64,000 nt of DNA from Streptomyces finlayi. GTDB taxonomy: Bacteria > Actinomycetota > Actinomycetes > Streptomycetales > Streptomycetaceae. The position numbers were made by a program, and so were the translations under genes. The DNA lies in the NCBI RefSeq assembly GCF_014216315.1, contig NZ_CP045702.1:2542001-2606000 (forward strand), given 5' to 3'. Below are positions 36,108 through 44,674 of the stretch, in pieces; positions within the stretch are counted from its first letter, which is position 1; each line of letters starts with the position of its first letter. Under the pieces are notes generated by a model. The model ran no database searches. It had not been told where the DNA came from and saw only the letters and a list, made by a program, of their open reading frames with translations.

Positions 36108-36943
36108 CGTCAAGGACCTGGACACCAGCGGCGCCGCCGCCAAGCTCACGCACATCAACTACGCCTTCGGCAACGTCAACGCCGACGGCAGGTGCTTCAC
36201 CGGCAACGTTCCCGGAGAGGCCGACTCCTGGGCGGACTACGCCCGTCCGCTGGATGCCGCCGGATCCGTGGACGGGGTCGCCGACACCGCCACCCAGCCG
36301 CTCGCGGGTCGACGGTGTGGACCTGGACTGGGAGTGGCCCGTCCGGCCGGAGACACGGACACGGTCCACCGCCCCGAGGAAAAGCGGAACTTCACCGCGC
36401 TGGTGCGCGAGTTCCGTACCCAGCTCGACGAGTACGCCAGGGGTACGACTTCCACGTCTCCGGCGAGAAGAACACCGCGCAGCAGTCCGCCCTGTACGCG
36501 AAGGGCGACTTCAGCGTCGACCAGACCGTCCGCGACTGGATCAGGCGTGGCGCGCCCGCCCGCAAGCTCGTGGTCGGTATGCCGTTCTACGGACAGGGCT
36601 GGACCGGTGTCACGGGCGCGGTGACGGGCGCGGTGACGGGCTCGGACAGCCCGCCGCCGCTCCCGCACCGGCCACCTGGGCAGCCGGGTACGAGGACCAC
36701 AAGGCCCTCAAGAAGCCGCCCGACTCGGGCGCGTACACGGTCCACCGGGATGCCCGGAACGGCCATGCCTGGCTGTTCGACGGCACCACCCTGTGGACGT
36801 ACGACGACCCGCAGGTGCTGCGCGCCAAGACCGCCTACATCCGCGACCGCGGTCTCGGCGGTGCGATGTTCTGGTCACTGGACAGGGACACGGACGACGG
36901 TGAGCTGATGAGCGCCGTCGACCGCTGCCTCAGCGGACGCTGA
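36108..36943 (+). pseudogene. GH18 chitinase remnant
   Basis: Pieces of one secreted family-18 chitinase are found in different frames: KLTHINYAFGNVNADGRCF, then the catalytic DxxDxDxE motif in VDGVDLDWEWP, then KRNFTALVREFRTQLDEYA, then RKLVVGMPFYGQGWTGVT, and the C-terminal LFDGTTLWTYDDPQVLRAK with GGAMFWSLDRDTDDGELM. The last 110 residues are intact to the stop at 36943. The signal peptide, any carbohydrate-binding domain and several hundred bases of the barrel are missing, with at least three frameshifts. The gene cannot make an active enzyme. Confidence 0.88.
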
Positions 36944-36990
36944 GGCGCGACACGGACACTGCGCGAACGGGACGCTGAGGCGACACGGAC

Positions 36991-37038
36991 GCGAGGCGGC
37001 ACCGGTGCGAGGCGGCACCGGTGCGAGGCGGCACCGGT
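36991..37038. repeat. 16-bp tandem repeat GCGAGGCGGCACCGGT x3
   Basis: Three perfect copies lie between the chitinase remnant and the subtilisin terminator, with a degenerate copy of the same theme (GCTGAGGCGACACGGAC) just upstream. Non-coding. Confidence 0.9.
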
Positions 37039-37052
37039 GCCGAGCGAACGCC

Positions 37053-37087
37053 GTGCGGGGCGGCTGCCGGTGGCAGCCGCCCCGCAC
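37053..37087 (-). terminator. Terminator of the subtilisin gene
   Basis: GTGCGGGGCGGCTGCC and its exact complement form a 16-bp stem closed by the 3-nt loop GGT. It begins 33 bases past the stop codon on the minus strand. No T-run follows. Confidence 0.85.
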
Positions 37088-37119
37088 TCGTTCAGCAGGA
37101 CTCCGGAACAGTCAGCTCG

Positions 37120-38694
37120 TCAGAACTGCATGGCCCAGGAGTTGAGGCGTCCCGTGTCGGCCGACGCGTTGTCGCTGACCCGGAGCTTCCAGGTGCCGTT
37201 GGCGGCCTCCGACGACGCGTTCACCGAGTAGGTGGTGTTCACGTTGTCGGCGCTGCCGCCCGTGCCGTACGCCTTCAGGGTGTAGACCGACCCGTCGGGC
37301 GCGACCAGGTCGATCTTCAGGTCGCCGATGTACGTGTGCGTGATGTTGACCGGGACACTCAGCGCGGCCGGCGCGTTACCGGCGACACCGGTGACGGTGA
37401 CCGGGGCCTCCACCGTGGAGTGGTCCGCGATGGCGTAGCCGGTCGTGTTCTCGAACTTCGGTCCGGGCGGCGTGACCGTGCCGCTGCCGACGTTCAGCAG
37501 GCGGTTCGGGGAGCCGGTGCCCGGGTTGGTCACCACGCCGGTCGAGGACGCCGCGACCAGGCCGGCCGAGACCTGCGCCGGGGTCTGGCCCGGGTTGGCC
37601 GCCAGGTAGAGGGCGGCGGCACCGGCCACGTGCGGGCTCGCCATCGACGTGCCGGAGATGGTGTTGGTGGCGGTGTCGCCCGTGTTCCACGTCGACTTGA
37701 TCGAGGAGCCCGGGGCGAACAGGTCCACAACCGTGCCGTAGTTGGAGAAGCTGGAGCGGGCGTCGGTGCTCGTGGTGGAACCGACGGTGATGGCCTCGGC
37801 GACGCGCGCCGGGGACTTGGTGGAGGCGTTGGTCGACTCGTTGCCCGCCGCGACGGCATAGGTGATGCCGGAGGCGATGGAGTTGCGGACGGCCGTGTCG
37901 AGCACGCTGTCCGCCCCGCCGCCGAGGCTCATGTTGGCGACGGCCGGCTTGACGGCGTTGGCCGTCACCCAGTCGATACCGGCGACGACGCCCGCGGTGG
38001 TGCCGGATCCGGCGTTGTCGAGGACGCGGACGCCGACGATCTTCGCCTTCTTGGCGACGCCGTACGCCGTACCGGCGACGGTGCCCGCGACGTGGGTGCC
38101 GTGGCCGTGGCCGTCCTGCGCGGTGTTGTCGTTGTCGACGGCGTCGAAGCCGTACGAGGCCCGGCCGCCGAAGTCGCTGTGGGTGATCCGCACACCGGTG
38201 TCGATGATGTACGCCGTGACACCCTGGCCCGCGGTGTCCGGGTAGGTGTAGCTCTGGTTCAGCGGCAGAGCCTTCTGGTCGATCCGGTCCAGGCCCCACG
38301 AGGGCGGCGAGGGCTGGGTGGCCGAGATCGTGAAGGTGCGGTTCTGGGCGACGGACTCGACGGCCGGGTCGGCCGCGAACTTCTTCGCCTGCGCGGCCGA
38401 GAGTTCGACGGCGTAGCCGTTGAGCGCGGCGCTGTAGGTCTTCTTGATCTTGGCGCCGTACTCCTTGGCGAGGGCCTTGCCGGACGCGGAGTCCGCGTCG
38501 GCCGCCGATTCGTCGAGGGTGACGATGTAGCTGCCGCTGATGGCGCCCGGGGCTCCGGCGTTCTCGATCCGGCCTTCCGGCGCGGACTCCGAGGCGGTGG
38601 CGGGGAAGGCCGCCGCGGTGGTGAGTGCCATGGCGGCACCGGCTATGACGCTCGCCGCGGCCAGTCTTCGACGCGTGTAGGGGGTGTGACGCAT
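37120..38694 (-). CDS. Secreted subtilisin-like serine protease (S8) with P domain
   Basis: 524 residues from ATG 38694, which has GAGGAGG 9 bases upstream. A signal peptide (TRRRLAAASVIAGAAMALTT, cleavage near FPATASE) is followed by an I9 propeptide (SYIVTLDESAAD to about residue 125). The S8 domain has the triad Asp in YIIDTGV, His in DGHGHGTHVAG and Ser in SGTSMASPHVAGAAALYLA. The C-terminus is a P/proprotein-convertase domain (VPVNITHTYIGDLKIDLVAPDG and GTWKLRVSDNASADTGRLNS). An extracellular protease secreted as a zymogen and matured by autocleavage, related to aqualysin/KerA types; probably nutritional or developmental. Confidence 0.95.
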   Translation of the reverse strand: MRHTPYTRRRLAAASVIAGAAMALTTAAAFPATASESAPEGRIENAGAPGAISGSYIVTLDESAADADSASGKALAKEYGAKIKKTYSAALNGYAVELSAAQAKKFAADPAVESVAQNRTFTISATQPSPPSWGLDRIDQKALPLNQSYTYPDTAGQGVTAYIIDTGVRITHSDFGGRASYGFDAVDNDNTAQDGHGHGTHVAGTVAGTAYGVAKKAKIVGVRVLDNAGSGTTAGVVAGIDWVTANAVKPAVANMSLGGGADSVLDTAVRNSIASGITYAVAAGNESTNASTKSPARVAEAITVGSTTSTDARSSFSNYGTVVDLFAPGSSIKSTWNTGDTATNTISGTSMASPHVAGAAALYLAANPGQTPAQVSAGLVAASSTGVVTNPGTGSPNRLLNVGSGTVTPPGPKFENTTGYAIADHSTVEAPVTVTGVAGNAPAALSVPVNITHTYIGDLKIDLVAPDGSVYTLKAYGTGGSADNVNTTYSVNASSEAANGTWKLRVSDNASADTGRLNSWAMQF

Positions 38695-38911
38695 GTGAGG
38701 GGTCCTCCTCATCGGCGGTGCCCTGCGGGGGATATGCAGCATGAGCATGACAATCCCCCCTCGCAACGCCACACTGCGCGCGCTGTTCCGGGGATCGGCA
38801 CGACCTGCTGCCGACGAAAGATTGACTCATCCATAGGAATCGCACAAGAGTGCCTTGGCAATCGCCGTGCACCTGACATTCACCCGCCGGCCCCCTGCCA
38901 TGCTGGTCGCC

Positions 38912-40012
38912 ATGACCACCTACCTCTGTCCGCAGGACGGCACCCGGGCCGATACGACCTCGCTGACCTGGCGTTGTCCGGAATGCGGCGGCCCCTGGGA
39001 CCTCGACTTCCGGATCAGCGAACCCCTCTCTCCCAACTCCCTGGCGGGCCGCGTCAATTCACTGTGGCGTTACGAAGAAGTGCTGCCGCTCTCCGCCCCG
39101 GCGACCACACTCGGTGAGGGCCGCACCCCGCTCGTCCCCCTCACGGACACGGTCTCGGCCAAGCTCGACTTCCTCATGCCGACGCTCTCGTTCAAGGACC
39201 GCGGCGCCGTGATGCTCGCCGAGCTGGCCCGGCGGCTGAATCCCGACCGTGTGGTCGCCGACAGCAGCGGGAACGCGGGCACCGCCGTCGCCGCCTACTG
39301 CGCCCGGGCCGGGCTGCCCTGCACGGTGTACGTCCCCGAGGGGACCTCCCCGAAGAAGACCGAGCAGATCCGGGCCCACGGCGCTCAGCTGCACATCGTC
39401 CCCGGCGACCGCGAGGCCACCGCGCTTGCCGCCCGCAGCGCCGCGGACGCCCCCGGCACCTTCTACGCCTCGCACGTCTTCAACCCGTACTTCCTGCACG
39501 GCACGAAGACCTATGTGTACGAGATGTGGGAGGACCTCGGCGGGCAACTGCCGGACGCGATCGCCGTCCCCGTCGGCAACGGAACGCTCCTGCTCGGCGC
39601 GGCCCTCGCCACGCGGGAACTGCTCGCCCAGGGGCTGATCGAGCGGCGCCCGGCCCTCATCGCCGTGCAGGCGGAGGCCGTCGCGCCGCTGGCCGCCGCC
39701 TTCCGGGCGGGGGCCGACGACCTCCTCGACGGCGCGGGCGACGGCCCCGCCGCCCCCACGCTCGCCGAAGGCATCGCCATCCCCCGCCCGCCGCGCGCCC
39801 GCCAGATCCTGGCGGCCGTACGCGCATCGGGCGGCACCTTCCTCACCGTGCCGGAGGACCGCATCCGCAGCGCACAGCTGGACCTGGCCGCCCGCGGCCT
39901 CTACGTCGAGACGACCGGAGTCGCCTGCTGGGCGGCCGTGGGCGACTGGACCGACCGCAGCGTGGTCGTTCCGCTGTGCGGCGCCGGACTCAAGACCGGT
40001 CCGGCCTCCTGA
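38912..40012 (+). CDS. PLP-dependent threonine synthase-like enzyme
   Basis: 366 residues, fold type II. The N-terminal segment has two cysteine pairs (YLCPQDG, WRCPECGG), the zinc-ribbon-like start common to threonine/cysteate synthases. The PLP lysine lies in TLSFKDRGA and the phosphate-binding loop in ADSSGNAGTAVAAY; AVPVGNGTLLLGAAL follows. The usual reaction converts O-phosphohomoserine to threonine, but the protein is short and isolated from thrA/thrB homologues, so a specialised ammonia-lyase or synthase role is equally possible. The start is chosen at MTTYLCPQDG; ATG 38900 would add four residues. No clear Shine-Dalgarno is seen. Confidence 0.82.
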   Translation: MTTYLCPQDGTRADTTSLTWRCPECGGPWDLDFRISEPLSPNSLAGRVNSLWRYEEVLPLSAPATTLGEGRTPLVPLTDTVSAKLDFLMPTLSFKDRGAVMLAELARRLNPDRVVADSSGNAGTAVAAYCARAGLPCTVYVPEGTSPKKTEQIRAHGAQLHIVPGDREATALAARSAADAPGTFYASHVFNPYFLHGTKTYVYEMWEDLGGQLPDAIAVPVGNGTLLLGAALATRELLAQGLIERRPALIAVQAEAVAPLAAAFRAGADDLLDGAGDGPAAPTLAEGIAIPRPPRARQILAAVRASGGTFLTVPEDRIRSAQLDLAARGLYVETTGVACWAAVGDWTDRSVVVPLCGAGLKTGPAS

Positions 40013-40091
40013 CCGCCGGCCCGGCCCGGGTCCTTCCGAGCACACCGGCCCGCCACGCGCGCCGTGCACACGTCCACGCCGCCGGATTCCC

Positions 40092-40097
40092 TACCTT
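40092..40097 (+). promoter_or_regulatory. -10 element of a probable leaderless transcript
   Basis: TACCTT (TANNNT) lies 6 bases before the GTG start of the GH65 gene, which has no Shine-Dalgarno. This is the spacing expected for a transcript starting at the start codon. Confidence 0.45.
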
Positions 40098-40103
40098 CGT
40101 ACG

Positions 40104-42782
40104 GTGAGAATCTCGCGCATCTCTCTGCTGACGTCCTTGGTCGCGGGCACTCTGATCGCGCCCCTGCCACCCCTCTCCCACGCGGCCGCCCACCCCACGA
40201 CACCGCCGGCGGCGGCTGCCTGCGCGCCCCCGCACGGCGGTGACGCCTCCTGGGCGCAGACCTCCACGCGGCTCGGCGAAGCCGACGGGTACGACCCTTA
40301 CGTCGGCAACGGCTACCTGGGCCACCGCGTGCCCCCGACCGGTGCCGGCTACGCGGCGACCGGCGAGAAGACGGGCTGGCCGCTGTTCACCCCTCGCTAC
40401 GACGGCGCCTTCGTCTCCGGCCTGTACGCCCGCGACAAGAACACCGCCGAGGGCCGCGACGTGATCGCCGCCCTGCCGAGCTGGACGACGCTCGACGTAC
40501 GCGTCGGCAAGGAGACCTACGGTTCCGGCACCCCGGCCGGACGCGTCTCGCACTACCGCCAGACGGTCCTCCTGCGCTGCGGAGTGGTCGTCACCTCCCT
40601 GCGCTGGACCACGGCCGACGGCCGCGCGACCGACCTGACGTACGAGGTGCTGGCCGACCGTTCCGACGTCCACACCGGTGCCGTACGCCTGCGGATGACC
40701 CCGCACTGGGACGGCGAGGCAACCGTGACGGGCCACCTGGACCGGCGTGGGGCGCGCCGGGTCGCGGTGGCCGACGACGGCACCTTCCGCACCCTGGGCA
40801 GCCGCACGGCGGGGGCCGTCGCCCAGACGATGCGACGCGGTTCGGGAATCGTCGAGACGCTGCGGCCCCGACCGAAGACCACTACCGCACCACGGGCCAC
40901 ACCCGCACCGCTCGTCACGCCCACACCGAAGGCCACACCCGTGCGCAGCGGGCGCACCTACACCTTCGAGAAGTACGTGGGGATCGACACCGCCCTCACC
41001 TCACCCGATCCGCTCGCTTCCGCGCGCTCCGCGGCCGACCGCGCCGCCCGGCGCGGCTGGGCGCGTGTCTACGCGGACAACGCCGCCGCCTGGCGCGAGG
41101 CATGGTCCGCCGACATCGCCGTGCCGGGCAGCCCCGAACTCCAGGCATGGCTGCGGGCCGCACGCTACGGGCTGCTGGCCAACACCCGCCCCGGCTCCTC
41201 GGACAGCATCGCCCCCGCCGGGCTCACCAGCGACAACTACGCGGGCATGGTGTTCTGGGACGCCGAGACATGGATGTACCCGGGGCTGCTCGCCACCCAT
41301 CCCGAACTGGCCCGTTCCGTCGTCGAGTACCGCTACCGGACCCGGGACGCGGCCGCCGAGAACGCCCAAAAGCTAGGCTACCGGGGCCTGTTCTACCCCT
41401 GGACGAGCGCGAGCGAGGGGCGACTGGACACCGAGTGCCAGAGCTGGGACCCGCCGCACTGCCTGACGCAGAACCACCTCCAGGGCGACATCGCCCTCGC
41501 CGTCTGGCAGTACTACCTGGCCACCGGGGACCGCGCCTGGCTGGCCGGGCGCGGCTGGCCGCTGCTGAAGGGCATCGCCGACTTCTGGCAGTCGCGCGCC
41601 ACCGCGAACGACGACGGCGGTTACTCCGTGAAGAACGTGGCGGGCCCCGACGAGTACAGCAACGGTGTCACCGACGGCGTCTTCACCAACGCCGTCGCCG
41701 CCACCGCTCTGCGCCACGCGGCCCGCGCCGCCGAACTGCTCGGCCGCCCGGCGCCCACCGCGTGGAGGCGCCTCGCGGACGGCCTGCGCATCCCGTACGA
41801 CAAGAAACGGAAGATCTTCCTTCAGTACGCGGGCTACAACGGCTCCACCATCAAACAGGCCGATACCGCCCTGCTGATCTACCCACTGGAGTGGCCGATG
41901 GAGCCGGGCGCGGCCGCCGCCACCCTCGACCACTACGCCGCGCGCACCGACCCGGACGGGCCCGCCATGACGGACTCGGTGCACGCCGTCGACGCGGCCA
42001 CGATCGGGGAACCCGGGTGTGCCACGTACACCTATCTCCAGCGTGCCGTGCGGCCGTTCGTCCGCGGACCGTACGCGCTCTTCTCCGAGGCACGTGGCGA
42101 GAAGTCCGGGGCGCAGGACCCGCTCTCCGGCTTCCCCGCCGAGGACTTCCTCACCGGGAAGGGCGGCTTCCTCCAGGTCTTCACGCACGGGCTCACGGGG
42201 CTGCGGCTGCGCGAGGACGGGGTGCGGCTCGACCCGATGCTGCCGCCGCAGCTGCGCGAGGGCGTCACACTGACGGGGCTCCGATACCAGGGGCGTACGT
42301 ACGAAATGGCCATCGGGGCCCGGCGGACCGAGGTCCGGCTCACGTCCGGCGCCCCGTTCACGGTCCACACCCCGGCAGGCCCGCGCCGTCTCTCCGCCAC
42401 TCTCACCCTGCCCACCCGGCGCCCCGATCTCGCGCCGACGTCCGACGCGGCGCGCTGCCGCCCGGCGACGGCGACCTCCGAGACGCCTGGCCTGTACGCG
42501 GCGGCCGCGGTGGACGGCAGTCCGGCGACGGGCTGGGCACCGGACGGGGCGGAGGGCGCGCTGTCCGTGGACCTGGGCCGGGTGTCCGCGATCACCTCCC
42601 TCGTACCGCGATGGAGCGACGTACGGCCCGAGTCGCACCGGCTGGACGCCTCGCTCGACGGCAGCCGCTGGCGGCCGTACCGGCCGGGGACGGCCGCCAG
42701 ATATGTGCGGGTGACGGTGACGTCGGCCGATGCGGAGAAGCCCGCGGGCATCGACGAGCTGACGGTGACGACGGACGGGTGA
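40104..42782 (+). CDS. Secreted GH65-family glycoside hydrolase with F5/8-type C-terminal domain
   Basis: 892 residues. The signal peptide (RISRISLLTSLVAGTLIAPL, cleavage near SHAAA) is followed by a GH65 N-terminal beta-sandwich (YVGNGYLGHRVPPTGAGY) and the catalytic alpha/alpha barrel (GMVFWDAETWMYPGLLATHP, GYRGLFYPWTSASEG, QGDIALAVWQYYLATGD). The general acid Glu lies in VAGPDEYSNGVTDG. A C-terminal galactose-binding-like (F5/8 type C) domain spans about 780-892 (VDGSPATGWAPDGAEGALSV and TAARYVRVTVTSADAEKPAG). Secreted members of this architecture resemble acid trehalases (Ath1) or kojibiose/alpha-glucoside hydrolases, so I infer extracellular alpha-glucoside cleavage. A Pro/Thr/Lys-rich insertion lies at about 255-280. 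Confidence 0.9.
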   Translation: MRISRISLLTSLVAGTLIAPLPPLSHAAAHPTTPPAAAACAPPHGGDASWAQTSTRLGEADGYDPYVGNGYLGHRVPPTGAGYAATGEKTGWPLFTPRYDGAFVSGLYARDKNTAEGRDVIAALPSWTTLDVRVGKETYGSGTPAGRVSHYRQTVLLRCGVVVTSLRWTTADGRATDLTYEVLADRSDVHTGAVRLRMTPHWDGEATVTGHLDRRGARRVAVADDGTFRTLGSRTAGAVAQTMRRGSGIVETLRPRPKTTTAPRATPAPLVTPTPKATPVRSGRTYTFEKYVGIDTALTSPDPLASARSAADRAARRGWARVYADNAAAWREAWSADIAVPGSPELQAWLRAARYGLLANTRPGSSDSIAPAGLTSDNYAGMVFWDAETWMYPGLLATHPELARSVVEYRYRTRDAAAENAQKLGYRGLFYPWTSASEGRLDTECQSWDPPHCLTQNHLQGDIALAVWQYYLATGDRAWLAGRGWPLLKGIADFWQSRATANDDGGYSVKNVAGPDEYSNGVTDGVFTNAVAATALRHAARAAELLGRPAPTAWRRLADGLRIPYDKKRKIFLQYAGYNGSTIKQADTALLIYPLEWPMEPGAAAATLDHYAARTDPDGPAMTDSVHAVDAATIGEPGCATYTYLQRAVRPFVRGPYALFSEARGEKSGAQDPLSGFPAEDFLTGKGGFLQVFTHGLTGLRLREDGVRLDPMLPPQLREGVTLTGLRYQGRTYEMAIGARRTEVRLTSGAPFTVHTPAGPRRLSATLTLPTRRPDLAPTSDAARCRPATATSETPGLYAAAAVDGSPATGWAPDGAEGALSVDLGRVSAITSLVPRWSDVRPESHRLDASLDGSRWRPYRPGTAARYVRVTVTSADAEKPAGIDELTVTTDG

Positions 42783-42804
42783 GACCGTAGACCGCCCCGG
42801 AGGG

Positions 42805-43578
42805 TCAGTGGGCGCAGGAGGTGACGGTTTTTGCCGGTGACGTCTGGAAGCGGCGGAAGTGGTCGGTACGTTCCCCGTCTGCCAGCAGGGGCGCGAACAG
42901 AGCGCGCTCCAGGTCGAGTCCGGCCTCCAGCGGGCCGTCCACGCCCTCGTCCATGGCCTGCTTGGCGGCGGCCAGCGCACCGGCCGGACTCGCGGTGTAG
43001 CGCAGGGCCCACGCGCGGGCGGTCGGAAGGAGGTCCTCCACCGGGACGACGGCGTCCACGAGCCCGATACGGGCCGCCTCGTCGGCGTGCACCATGCGCC
43101 CGGAGAAGATGATGTCCTTGGCCCGGGACAGCCCGATCAGCCGGGGCAGCCGCTGGGTGCCTCCGGCGCCCGGGATCAGGCCCAGCGGTGTCTCGGGAAG
43201 GGCGAAGCGGGCGGTGGGCGCACAGACGCGTACGTCGGCGGCCAGGGCGAGTTCGCAGCCCCCGCCGAGGACGAAGCCCTCCATGGCGGCGACGACGGGG
43301 ACGGGCAGCGCGGCGACCTGCCGGGTCAGACGGCTGATCCGCCCGGCGTACTCGGCCACCTCGTCCGGCCGCAGGGCGCCCATCTCCTTCACATCGCCGC
43401 CGGCCGAGAAGTGGCCGTGGGCGCCGGTGAACACCACGGCGCGCAGCCCGTCGTGGGTCTCCAGCTCTCCCAGCGCCAGCTCGGCGGCGAGCTGCTGCGA
43501 CGTGTCGAAGAGGTTGAGCGGCGGCCGGTCCAGGCAGACCCACGCCACGGTGTCCTCGTAGCTGACGCGCACCGTCAC
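42805..43578 (-). CDS. Enoyl-CoA hydratase/isomerase (crotonase family)
   Basis: 257 residues. The crotonase oxyanion-hole segments HFSAGGDVKEM (about 57-67) and the conserved GFVLGGGCELALAADVRV (about 101-118) are present. Both catalytic glutamates used for hydration appear: one in GGCELA and one in FALPETPLGLIPGAGG. The enzyme would hydrate trans-2-enoyl-CoA to 3-hydroxyacyl-CoA. The GTG start at 43578 follows GGAGG by 5 bases and overlaps the upstream SDR stop by 4 bp (GTGA), so the two are translationally coupled. Confidence 0.92.
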   Translation of the reverse strand: MTVRVSYEDTVAWVCLDRPPLNLFDTSQQLAAELALGELETHDGLRAVVFTGAHGHFSAGGDVKEMGALRPDEVAEYAGRISRLTRQVAALPVPVVAAMEGFVLGGGCELALAADVRVCAPTARFALPETPLGLIPGAGGTQRLPRLIGLSRAKDIIFSGRMVHADEAARIGLVDAVVPVEDLLPTARAWALRYTASPAGALAAAKQAMDEGVDGPLEAGLDLERALFAPLLADGERTDHFRRFQTSPAKTVTSCAH

Positions 43579-44396
43579 AGGAGTCCTCCGTCGACCTGGA
43601 CGACCTGCCCGTTGACGTACGAGGCAGCGGGGCTGACCAGGAAGACGGCCGCGTTCACGGCCTCCTGGGGCGTGCCGGCCCGGCCGGCGAGCAGGCGGGG
43701 CCAGTACGCCGCCCTCAGCCGTTCGTCCGCGCAGACCGCTGCGCCCATACCCACGGTGAGGATGCCGGGCGACAGACAGTTCACCCGGACCCGGCGGCCG
43801 GCGAACTCCACCGCGCAGCAGCGTGTGAACGCCTCGACCGCCGCCTTGGACGCCACGTAGGCGCTCGCGCCGGGGGCGATCCGGCCGGTCATCGCGGAGG
43901 ACAGGGTCAGGATCGTGCCGCCGCCGCCGCGTTCGAGATGGGGCAGAGCTGCCTGCACGGTGTGGAAGACGCCGTCCACGTTGGTGCTCATCACGTCCCG
44001 CCAGTGCTCCGGGCTGAGTCTGCGCACCGTGCCGTTGCGGGTGATGCCGGCATTGGCGACGACGATGTCCACGCCGCCGAACCGGTCGGCGGCCTCTGTC
44101 ATCAGCCCGTCGACGGAGGCGGGTTCGCGCACATCGGCCGGATGGTAGTGGACGAACTCCCCGTATCTTTTGACGAGTTCACCGGACTGACCCTCTCCTC
44201 TGGCGCCGCACACGACCTGCGCACCCGCCTGGAGGAACCCCTCGGCGATGTACCGGCCGAGCCCCGCGGTGCCGCCCGTGACGACCGCGCGCATCCCGGC
44301 GAGGACCCCTTCGCCACGCGGGTGTCCAGCCGTCCCGCGTTCCGGAACCGGCGCACCGGCGACATCCGGAATCGAATCAACACTCGGGACGCCCAT
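43575..44396 (-). CDS. Short-chain dehydrogenase/reductase (FabG-like)
   Basis: 273 residues with a 34-residue N-terminal extension before the Rossmann fold. The cofactor motif is TGGTAGLGR, the NAG motif is VVANAGITRNG, and the catalytic Ser and YxxxK are in LSSAMTG and YVASKAAVE. The C-terminal signature AAVFLVSPAASYVNGQVVQV followed by DGG is that of 3-oxoacyl-ACP/CoA reductases. With the downstream hydratase and divergent condensing enzyme it suggests a small acyl-chain elongation or modification set. GGAAGG precedes ATG 44396 by 7 bases. Confidence 0.9.
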   Translation of the reverse strand: MGVPSVDSIPDVAGAPVPERGTAGHPRGEGVLAGMRAVVTGGTAGLGRYIAEGFLQAGAQVVCGARGEGQSGELVKRYGEFVHYHPADVREPASVDGLMTEAADRFGGVDIVVANAGITRNGTVRRLSPEHWRDVMSTNVDGVFHTVQAALPHLERGGGGTILTLSSAMTGRIAPGASAYVASKAAVEAFTRCCAVEFAGRRVRVNCLSPGILTVGMGAAVCADERLRAAYWPRLLAGRAGTPQEAVNAAVFLVSPAASYVNGQVVQVDGGLL

Positions 44397-44674
44397 CGGT
44401 CAACCTTCCGTCGTGCCACCTGAACAGCGGTCATCGTGTCACCGGGTTGCCAGCGACTCGCCGTCCTACACGTTCACGTCCGAGTGATTCCAGGACAACC
44501 GCCTCGCACGGTCGTACGAGGGGGAGGAAACGGCACCTCTGGGCGGGCCGCCACGGGCGCGCTTCACCCGAATGAGGATGGCTGACTTGGAAGTTGTCGC
44601 CCCGGAGGCCGAAAATCAACCAACCCCCAAGCCTGTCGACACTGTCGGCCAACGAACCACGGGATGCCTCTCAC
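44397..44674. promoter_or_regulatory. Divergent promoter region of the SDR/hydratase and KAS III-like genes
   Basis: 278 bases between divergently transcribed genes must hold both promoters. I see no strong palindromic operator. Confidence 0.45.

Noticed and set aside
36237..36668. Minus-strand frame opposite the chitinase remnant
   Set aside because: The plus strand shows ordered GH18 motifs across frames; the minus frame is their shadow.
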